This document shows positions 1 to 6,121 of a stretch of DNA of 11,441 nt, in pieces. Made by a program: the position numbers and the translations under genes. A model generated the notes under the pieces. It ran no database searches. It worked only from the letters and a program-made list of their open reading frames with translations, and was not told where the DNA came from. Origin of the DNA: an uncultured Clostridia bacterium (GTDB lineage: Bacteria > Bacillota > Clostridia > Christensenellales > Borkfalkiaceae); contig CAKQSU010000014.1 of assembly GCA_934273135.1 (NCBI GenBank), positions 1 to 11,441 of the forward strand, written 5' to 3'. The first letter of the stretch is position 1. Each line of letters starts with the position of its first letter.

Positions 1-6
1 AAGATA

Positions 7-28
7 CCCCCTTTGAAAGGGGGCTTTT
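7..28 (+). terminator. Terminator-like hairpin of the gene upstream of the window
   Basis: A perfect 7-bp GC-rich stem (CCCCCTT at 7-13 pairing with AAGGGGG at 17-23) with a 3-nt loop is followed by CTTTT. This is the form of a rho-independent terminator, though the T tract is short. It probably ends transcription of a gene left of the window and so insulates the cluster starting at 121. Confidence 0.5.
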
Positions 29-47
29 GCGCGAAAGTCGCAAAAGC
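23..47. repeat. 9-bp inverted repeat (hairpin)
   Basis: GCTTTTGCG at 23-31 is the exact reverse complement of CGCAAAAGC at 39-47, with a 7-nt loop. It shares its first base with the preceding hairpin. The word GCAAAAGCG recurs at about 62-69. The role is unknown; it could be an extension of the terminator or an upstream regulatory element. Confidence 0.5.
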
Positions 48-73
48 GTAAAGCTTAACGGCAAAAGCGAAAA

Positions 74-91
74 CGCGAAAAATTTTTCGCG
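74..91. promoter_or_regulatory. Perfect 18-bp palindrome, candidate operator
   Basis: CGCGAAAAATTTTTCGCG is a perfect dyad with no central gap. It lies where the -35 element of the TATAAT at 97-102 would be expected, so a dimeric regulator bound here would compete with RNA polymerase. No regulator gene is in the window and the centre (AT) does not match the usual LacI-type CG centre. Function is inferred from position only. Confidence 0.4.
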
Positions 92-96
92 AAAAA

Positions 97-102
97 TATA
101 AT
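97..102 (+). promoter_or_regulatory. Candidate -10 box (TATAAT) for the surface-protein cluster
   Basis: A perfect TATAAT sits 18 nt before the TTG start at 121. No TTGACA-like -35 is found 16-18 bp upstream, where the palindrome at 74-91 lies instead. If used, the transcript would start at about 108-110, right at the ribosome site, giving a very short leader. Confidence 0.4.
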
Positions 103-106
103 TTTC

Positions 107-112
107 GGGAGG
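107..112 (+). promoter_or_regulatory. Ribosome binding site that decides the TTG start at 121
   Basis: GGGAGG lies 8 nt before the TTG at 121. Without this site the short reading frame would not be credible, since no ATG precedes the ITTS motif in frame. CGAAAA at 90-95 can pair with TTTTCG at 102-107, so a hairpin could abut this site if transcription begins further upstream. Confidence 0.6.
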
Positions 113-120
113 TAAGGAAA

Positions 121-273
121 TTGAAAAGCAAAACAGCAAAACAATTTTTACCGTGCGAGGTTGAACTCGTCACGATAAAAAGCGAGGACGTGATAACGAC
201 TTCGGCAGGTATCGACGTAGGTAAAGCAGTGGACGGCGACCCCTACAAAGGTTGGGGCGGCATCGGCGAATAA
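121..273 (+). CDS. Small 50-residue peptide with a DVITTS motif
   Basis: A 50-residue frame starts at TTG 121 with a GGGAGG ribosome site at proper spacing and ends at TAA 271-273, 13 nt before the next gene. The stop overlaps the AAGGAGG ribosome site of that gene, so the two are probably translated as a pair. Residues 9-20 form a strand-like stretch (FLPCEVELVTIK), residues 22-28 are EDVITTS, and the tail is rich in Gly and Asp (ending GWGGIGE). There is one Cys (residue 12) and no signal peptide or membrane segment. I recall short clostridial ORFs with a (K/P)xxEVExxx...DVITTS(G) pattern near exported proteins, but I know no assigned function and could not search. It could be a cytoplasmic accessory, a leader peptide or a RiPP-like precursor; none of these is shown. 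Confidence 0.65.
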   Translation: MKSKTAKQFLPCEVELVTIKSEDVITTSAGIDVGKAVDGDPYKGWGGIGE

Positions 274-286
274 GGAGGAATCGAAA

Positions 287-3064
287 ATGAATAAAAAATT
301 ATGCGTAGCCGTTCTGGCTGTAATTTGCTCGCTTTCACTTTTAGCGGGAGCGAAAGGCTTTTTCAAAGCGGAAGCGACGACGGAAACAAAATGCCTTACG
401 AGCGTAAGTATTACGCTTGAAAAGTCGATAACGGTAAATTACTTTATCGAAAACGCCGACAACTATACTTCGGCGAAAATGAGTTTTGTCTATCGAAACG
501 GGCAGGCGACAAAGGAATTGCACGCGGAGATAGTCGGCGGCAAAGCGAAAGTAAGCTTTGAAGGGCTTGCGCCGCAGTGCATGACGGACGAAATACAAGC
601 AACCCTTACGCTGTATAACGGCGAAGAGGTTGCAAAAACCGAAGAAAACACCTTCACCGTCGCGGGATACGTTAAAGATTTGCTCGCGCTCGACAAAGAA
701 AGTGGCATAAGCGTTGAGGAATACGAAAACATGCGCGCGCTTGCGGTGAGCCTTTTGTACTACGGCGACGAAGCGCAAAAATACGTTGCTACCGAAAACA
801 ACGAAACCGTCGGAACGCTCGCTTCTTCCGTTCTTACAGACGATGAAAAGGCTTTGAAAGCGACTGCCGAGCCTTTGACCGAAAGCGAATATTCCGCCCC
901 CGCAAACAACGACGGGCAGAAATTCCGCTGGGTGGGCTACGGCGCAAGATTCGACAGTATGCTCGGCGTGTACTTTGAGTTTATCGCGAACACGACCGAA
1001 AACTTAGTGATTAAGTTTAACGACGGCACGGAAACTTCTTACTTCGAAGCGTATGAAAAAACGGTCGGTGAAAACAAAATAACCGTCTATAAGGCGATTA
1101 AAGAGCTTTTTGCTTGCGATTACGCAAACACCGTAACCGCCGAAGCGTACATCGGCAGCGAAAAAGTCGGCTCGGCGATAACGTACGGCGTTAAGTCATT
1201 AACGGCTGATTTTGAAAGCGCGACTAAAGAACACGCGCTCGCGCTCAACGCGGCGATTTACGGCGAAGCGGCGGCAAAGTACGCTAAAAAGCACACATGC
1301 GAATTTATCGACGGCGCGGTCGAAACCGCCGTTCCGCAAGGCGTGACGAACGTGAATCAATACACGGACGTTGCAACGGGGCTTAACGTCACCGGACAGA
1401 AACTCGCTAAAATTTGTAAATTCTGCGGCAAGGTGAGCGACGAGGGCGCGACCGCTACCGAAATTTACGACATAGACGAAAACGTACTTTCGGGCGGAGC
1501 TTCTATGCAAGTTGCCGGCGCAAGTGCTAACGTTCTCTTTGCTTTGGCAAGAGCTGGGGATAGAGATTTTGCAACCGGCTTTACTTCTAAGTCCGGCGCA
1601 AAACTGACTTTCGGTCTTTATTCCGACGTAGAAAAAACGGCAATCGTAGTCTTAAAAGCTTCTTCCGGTTACATTGTGACGAAAGGCACGGCATGGGGCG
1701 GCGGAGAAAAGGAGAAGAGAGCGCATTATACGGCGAAAACCGAAGATATGCAATTCAACAAAGTTTTCAGTACGGCGTTGAACGGCAAGGCGATTGCTGT
1801 CGGCGATGACGTTAAGCTTTACGGCGATATCGCTACGGGCGGCGACAACTATAAGATTTTAGGAAGCTTCACTTACGTCCCGTTCGTTTTGGAATTGAAA
1901 GCGGGCTACAACGAACTCACTTTCACCGCGGACGTTCTTAATAATTATAAGGACGGCAGAGACGGCGACCCGTCTTCCCCGAGGGTAGACAGCTTTGCTT
2001 CTTACGACGGCGTGAAAATCGTAAAATCAACTTGCGTAAACAACGGAGAAACCCACGTTTACGAAAGCTTGACGGGCGGCGAAAACGTTTCCGAAGCGCA
2101 TGCGTACGACAAAAAGGTCGTAAAAGCGGAATATCTCAAAACAGCCGCCGATTGCACGCATAACGCCGTTTACTATTATTCTTGCGTATGCGGAGCAAAG
2201 GGCGAAGAAACGTTCGAGCTTGAAAACAGCGCGACCGGCATTCACGATTACGGCGATACGCTTACTTCCAACAACGACGGCACACACTCGGGTACTTGTT
2301 CCGTTTGCGGCACGAAAGCCGACGGACAGCCTTGCAGTTACGTTTACACGGCAAGCGAAGCGGACGGCAAACAAACGCTTGTCGGCGTTTGCTCGGTTTG
2401 CGGTTACGGCGTAACGAAAACGCTTGAACAGACTAACGCTAACTATCATAACGTAAATGCTTCTATGCTTAAAGGCACGAACACGATAGCTTGGGGAACA
2501 GCCGCAAAAAAGAGCGAAAGAGCAAATGCAATGATTAGAAATAGCGGTAGCGATGTTGTTCAGGAAGCTTTAAAAGTGTCCCATAAAAACGACTATGTTG
2601 ACTGGTTATACGGCGGTTCGTATGTAGAATTAGACTTAAACGTTACAACCGAAACTACGGCTTCGTTTGTCGTTAAAGCTTCTTCGGGTTGGCAACAAAA
2701 GGTTAGTTGGAGTAATAGTCAAAGCGTTACCGGCGATATGATTTTCAACAAGGTGTTTAAGGCTTATATCCGTCATACTGACGGCACGACAAGCGAAATC
2801 GAAATATCCGATAGCGTTATACTTAAAGGCGCGACGGGTAACTATGCGATAATGGCTAATTGGCAATACGTTACGTTTGCGAATATCGCTTTGAAAGCGG
2901 GTGACGTATTCGTCCTTGAAAGCTTAACGCCTAAAACGGAAGACGGCAAGTATATGTACTGGGACGGCGAAACGCAGCCTAAACACGTTGCGGATAACAG
3001 CATTTCGGGTAATGTTAATACACAGTCCTCGCCTACGCTCGACACGATAGCTGTTTATTACTAA
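287..3064 (+). CDS. Secreted multidomain surface protein with Cys-rich modules and a beta-rich C-terminal domain
   Basis: The 925-residue product opens with a signal peptide (MNKK, hydrophobic 5-22, possible cleavage after Ala30). The ATG at 287 has AAGGAGG 8 nt upstream. Two related helical/beta modules follow, each ending in a YG(D/E)xAxKY-type motif (156-167 and 322-333). A CxxC pair is at 377/380. A beta-rich domain spans about 395-582 and ends in a DGVKIV strand, like jelly-roll carbohydrate-binding modules. Residues 583-710 hold CxC (633/635) and CxxC pairs (671/674, 702/705). The last ~205 residues (719-925) closely match the C-terminus of the protein two genes downstream. No LPXTG, dockerin, SLH or C-terminal membrane segment is visible, so after processing it is either released or held by one of its domains. 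No catalytic domain is recognised. A glycan-binding role is inferred from its fold-like features and the adjacent GH3. Confidence 0.85.
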   Translation: MNKKLCVAVLAVICSLSLLAGAKGFFKAEATTETKCLTSVSITLEKSITVNYFIENADNYTSAKMSFVYRNGQATKELHAEIVGGKAKVSFEGLAPQCMTDEIQATLTLYNGEEVAKTEENTFTVAGYVKDLLALDKESGISVEEYENMRALAVSLLYYGDEAQKYVATENNETVGTLASSVLTDDEKALKATAEPLTESEYSAPANNDGQKFRWVGYGARFDSMLGVYFEFIANTTENLVIKFNDGTETSYFEAYEKTVGENKITVYKAIKELFACDYANTVTAEAYIGSEKVGSAITYGVKSLTADFESATKEHALALNAAIYGEAAAKYAKKHTCEFIDGAVETAVPQGVTNVNQYTDVATGLNVTGQKLAKICKFCGKVSDEGATATEIYDIDENVLSGGASMQVAGASANVLFALARAGDRDFATGFTSKSGAKLTFGLYSDVEKTAIVVLKASSGYIVTKGTAWGGGEKEKRAHYTAKTEDMQFNKVFSTALNGKAIAVGDDVKLYGDIATGGDNYKILGSFTYVPFVLELKAGYNELTFTADVLNNYKDGRDGDPSSPRVDSFASYDGVKIVKSTCVNNGETHVYESLTGGENVSEAHAYDKKVVKAEYLKTAADCTHNAVYYYSCVCGAKGEETFELENSATGIHDYGDTLTSNNDGTHSGTCSVCGTKADGQPCSYVYTASEADGKQTLVGVCSVCGYGVTKTLEQTNANYHNVNASMLKGTNTIAWGTAAKKSERANAMIRNSGSDVVQEALKVSHKNDYVDWLYGGSYVELDLNVTTETTASFVVKASSGWQQKVSWSNSQSVTGDMIFNKVFKAYIRHTDGTTSEIEISDSVILKGATGNYAIMANWQYVTFANIALKAGDVFVLESLTPKTEDGKYMYWDGETQPKHVADNSISGNVNTQSSPTLDTIAVYY
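2441..3061 (+). repeat. Twin C-terminal domain, copy 1 (coding)
   Basis: Codons 719-925 encode a domain that begins NYHNV, contains TTASFVVKASSGW, FNK(V/I)FKAYIRH and LESLTPKTEDGKY, and ends LDTIAVYY. Copy 2 is at 8294-8917 in the downstream paralogue. By eye more than half the residues are identical, and similarity reaches the DNA level near the 3' ends. The domain is predicted to be mostly beta-strand; I cannot place it in a named family. Confidence 0.85.
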
Positions 3065-3122
3065 AAAAACCCGATAATCGCCTTATAGGCAGACTAAACG
3101 AAACAAAAACAAGGAAAAGGAT

Positions 3123-6110
3123 ATGACGAACAGTAAAAAAATTCAATTGGGAGCAATAGCGTTTTTAACGGTTTTATTGCTCGCCGTCAACATTGCGGGC
3201 GGCATACTCAATGAGCTTATAACGGGCTTTTTGTGCGGCTCGGGCGTAAACATGAGCGGGCAGGCGGCGCAGGAAGCGTTCGCACTGTCGGACGAACTTT
3301 GCAAAGACGTGGCGGCGGAGGGCGTAGTTCTTTTAAAGAACGATAACGACACTTTGCCGCTTACAAAAAGCGAGGTTTCCGCGGTAAACGTTTTCGGGTG
3401 GCGTTCAATCGACGTTGCCTGGATAGGCGGCGCAAGCGGCTCGGTCAACGGCAACAACAACACCGTTCGCCAAAAAATCAAGCCCATACTCACCGCTTTA
3501 GAGGAAAACGGAATAGAAACGAACGAAGAACTCACTTCGATTTACGAAAAATTCTGCAACGTGGGCGACGGAAAAGCTCTCAATGACGGCGAAAAGTTTT
3601 TCCTTTTAAAAGAGCCGTCCCCGTCCGTTTACACTAACGAAGTTATAGCTAACGCTAAGGAATTTTCTTCCACGGCGATAGTCGTTCTCGGCAGACAGGG
3701 CGGCGAAGGACAGGATTTGCCCAAGTGGCAATGGAAGTATCCCTCGACCGACGTTAAGGACAGAGTTACGGACAGAACGTATCTCGATATCTCTTCCGAA
3801 GAAGAAGGCATGCTCGACGTCGTGACCGCAAACTTTGAAAAAGTAATCGTCATAGTCAACAGTTGCAACGGGTTTAACTACTCGTTCCTCGAAAAGTACG
3901 AAAACATAGGCGCGTGCCTTACGCTTTCGGGGTCCGGGCAAAGCGGGGCTTATTCGATAGTCAAAATTATGTACGGCAAGATTACGCCGTCCGGAAAAAC
4001 GACCACGACAAGCCCGTATGATTTTACCACGAACCCCACTTACTTCAACCACCCGGACGATGCGACAAGCTTCAACATAACGTACGCCGAAGATATTTAT
4101 TTCGGTTACAAGTGGTATGAAACCGCCGACGAAGAGGGTTATTGGGCGGACAGTTCGATAGATATTACCGTTAAAAAGAAAGACGGAACGACCTTAGCGA
4201 AAAAGAAAAACGGTTACGAAGCCGTCGTTCAATACCCGTTCGGCTTCGGGCTTTCGTACACCTCGTTCGATTGGGAGGTTACGGAAATCCCCGCCGATAA
4301 GTCGATTAACGGCAATAATCCTATTTCTGTTAAGGTGAAAGTAACAAACATCGGCGAGGCGCGCGGCAAGGACGTTGTGGAGCTTTACGCTTCCGCGCCG
4401 TATACAAAAGGCGGAATAGAAAAGTCGTCCGTCACCCTTGTCGCTTTTGCAAAAACCACTACGCTCGATCCGGGCGCGAGCGAAACGCTTACGCTTACGT
4501 TCAATCCTTACGATATGGCTTCGTACGATTGTTACGATAAAAACGGCAACGGATTTTTCGGTTACGAGCTTGAAAAAGGCAATTACGTTTTGTCGCTCCG
4601 CACTTCTTCTCACACCAAAAAAGGTTGCGAAAACGACGAAATTACCTTCACGCTTCAGGAAGCAATAAAATTCGACAAAGACCCGACTACGGGCGAAACG
4701 GTCGAAAACAGATTTACGAACTACACATTAGGCGGCGCGGAGAAAAAGGCTTACGCTTCGTATGCGATAGACGGCTCCGACTTTGCCGGCGAAAAGGTTA
4801 AGTACCTTACCCGTTCGGACTTTAAAGGCACTTTCCCCGTAGAACGCGATATAAAGAGGGCTAACGAATCGGTCGCGGGCTATACGTATTCCGGTTACGC
4901 GGCGACGGAAATGCCCAAAACGGAAGAGGACAACGGACTGCTTTTGTACGTTAAAAAGGACGGCGGAAAGGCGACGAAAGACGAACTATTAAACGGCGAA
5001 AACCTGAAAATAAACGAGGAGCTTGTTTTAAAACTCGGCGCAAGTTACGACGACCCCGACTGGGATAAGCTTTTGAACCAACTTTCCATTTCCGACATGG
5101 AAACGCTCATAAACTACGGCGGGTACAGAACAAAAGAGATAGAGTCGGTCGGCAAAAAGTACATGCTCGACAACGACGGCGGCTCGGGCTTAAACCGCCA
5201 CATTCAGGAGGGCGACACCAACACGGGTTACGACTCGGGCGCGCGTTCGAGCTGGACGCTTTTCCCGTCCACGACCCTCTTAGCTTCGAGCTGGAACGTT
5301 CGCCTTGCTTACGAATACGGCTTGGGAATTGCCAACGAAGCCGTGTCCACGGGGCTTGACGGCTGGTATTCTCCGTCCTGCAACATGCTCCGCTCTCCAT
5401 TTGACGGGCGTTGCTCGGAGTACTGCTCGGAAGACCCGATTATTTCGGGCTACATAACGGCGTATCAGGTTAAAGGCTCCATGGCGAACGGCATGTATAC
5501 TTACGTAAAGCACTTTGCCGTCAACGAAACGGAAACAAGCCGCGGCGGACTTAACACGTTTTTGACCGAACAAAACATGCGTGAAAATTATCTCAAACCT
5601 TACGAAATCACCGTCAAAGTAGGCGGAACGTGCGGTATAATGTCGGCGTTCAACCGTATAGGGTCGGTGCGCGCAATGGGCAACCGCGCGCTTCTCACCG
5701 ATATTTTAAGGACGGAATGGGGTTTTAGAGGCGCGGTTATAACCGACTACTACGGCGGGGATATGAACCCGAAACAGGGCGTTTACGCCGGAAACGATTT
5801 GATGCTCACGGGCTGGGGCGGCTCTGCCGGGTTCTCGATAGGCTCCGACAAAACGAGCGCGTACTATGCAAGGATTTCCGCTAAAAACATTCTTTATATG
5901 AAGTGCCGCGCGTATTACGTTTCCAAAAATCACGACAATACGCTCGATACGATAAAAGCAAACACCGACCTTATCGTCGTGAGAAACATTCCTTTCCGCT
6001 GGTGGATACCCGTCCTCGTCTGCGTGGACGTTATGGCGTTGAGCTGGCTCGGGTTCTGGGCGTACACCGTTTCGGAAAAGAAAGACAAAGACATAAAATT
6101 TAACGTTTGA
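3123..6110 (+). CDS. GH3-family glycosidase, permuted domain order, membrane-anchored at both ends
   Basis: The 995-residue product is a glycoside hydrolase family 3 enzyme (retaining beta-glycosidase, most likely beta-glucosidase- or beta-xylosidase-like). Domain order is reversed from the usual one. The GH3 C-terminal alpha/beta domain comes first (about 56-382, from EGVVLLKND at 66 to FGFGLSYTSF), then an FnIII-like domain (about 400-495), a linker, and the TIM-barrel domain (about 645-930). The likely nucleophile is Asp875 in GFRGAVITDYYGG; the candidate acid/base is Glu195 in GRQGGEGQDL. KHFAVNETE at 796-804 and SEDP at 769-772 are standard barrel motifs. The usual DGPxGxR is altered to NDGGSGLNR (684-692). 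Hydrophobic segments at about 8-30 and 957-982, the latter followed by a Lys-rich tail, suggest both ends are anchored with the enzyme outside. The ATG at 3123 follows AAGGAAAAGG. The gap to the next ATG is 11 nt, so they are likely co-transcribed. Substrate is unknown. Confidence 0.93.
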   Translation: MTNSKKIQLGAIAFLTVLLLAVNIAGGILNELITGFLCGSGVNMSGQAAQEAFALSDELCKDVAAEGVVLLKNDNDTLPLTKSEVSAVNVFGWRSIDVAWIGGASGSVNGNNNTVRQKIKPILTALEENGIETNEELTSIYEKFCNVGDGKALNDGEKFFLLKEPSPSVYTNEVIANAKEFSSTAIVVLGRQGGEGQDLPKWQWKYPSTDVKDRVTDRTYLDISSEEEGMLDVVTANFEKVIVIVNSCNGFNYSFLEKYENIGACLTLSGSGQSGAYSIVKIMYGKITPSGKTTTTSPYDFTTNPTYFNHPDDATSFNITYAEDIYFGYKWYETADEEGYWADSSIDITVKKKDGTTLAKKKNGYEAVVQYPFGFGLSYTSFDWEVTEIPADKSINGNNPISVKVKVTNIGEARGKDVVELYASAPYTKGGIEKSSVTLVAFAKTTTLDPGASETLTLTFNPYDMASYDCYDKNGNGFFGYELEKGNYVLSLRTSSHTKKGCENDEITFTLQEAIKFDKDPTTGETVENRFTNYTLGGAEKKAYASYAIDGSDFAGEKVKYLTRSDFKGTFPVERDIKRANESVAGYTYSGYAATEMPKTEEDNGLLLYVKKDGGKATKDELLNGENLKINEELVLKLGASYDDPDWDKLLNQLSISDMETLINYGGYRTKEIESVGKKYMLDNDGGSGLNRHIQEGDTNTGYDSGARSSWTLFPSTTLLASSWNVRLAYEYGLGIANEAVSTGLDGWYSPSCNMLRSPFDGRCSEYCSEDPIISGYITAYQVKGSMANGMYTYVKHFAVNETETSRGGLNTFLTEQNMRENYLKPYEITVKVGGTCGIMSAFNRIGSVRAMGNRALLTDILRTEWGFRGAVITDYYGGDMNPKQGVYAGNDLMLTGWGGSAGFSIGSDKTSAYYARISAKNILYMKCRAYYVSKNHDNTLDTIKANTDLIVVRNIPFRWWIPVLVCVDVMALSWLGFWAYTVSEKKDKDIKFNV

Positions 6111-6121
6111 CGAGGTGGAAC

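Noticed and set aside
1..120. Riboswitch or structured RNA upstream of the surface cluster
   Set aside because: Several inverted repeats exist, but no conserved riboswitch core is recognisable, and the likely -10 box at 97-102 would leave most of it untranscribed in this operon.
341..778. Long minus-strand open frames opposite the first surface gene
   Set aside because: They are frames opposite a well-supported gene with signal peptide and domains, have no ribosome sites, and encode Arg/Phe-rich sequence typical of antisense shadow frames.
287..3064. Lipoprotein or LPXTG-anchored protein
   Set aside because: No Cys follows the LLAGA stretch as a lipobox would need, and there is no LPXTG motif or C-terminal membrane segment.
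6107..6121. Upstream TTG start for the third large protein
   Set aside because: It overlaps the GH3 stop and lacks a suitable ribosome site, whereas ATG 6122 has GAGG 6 nt upstream and begins directly with a Lys/Arg-flanked membrane segment.
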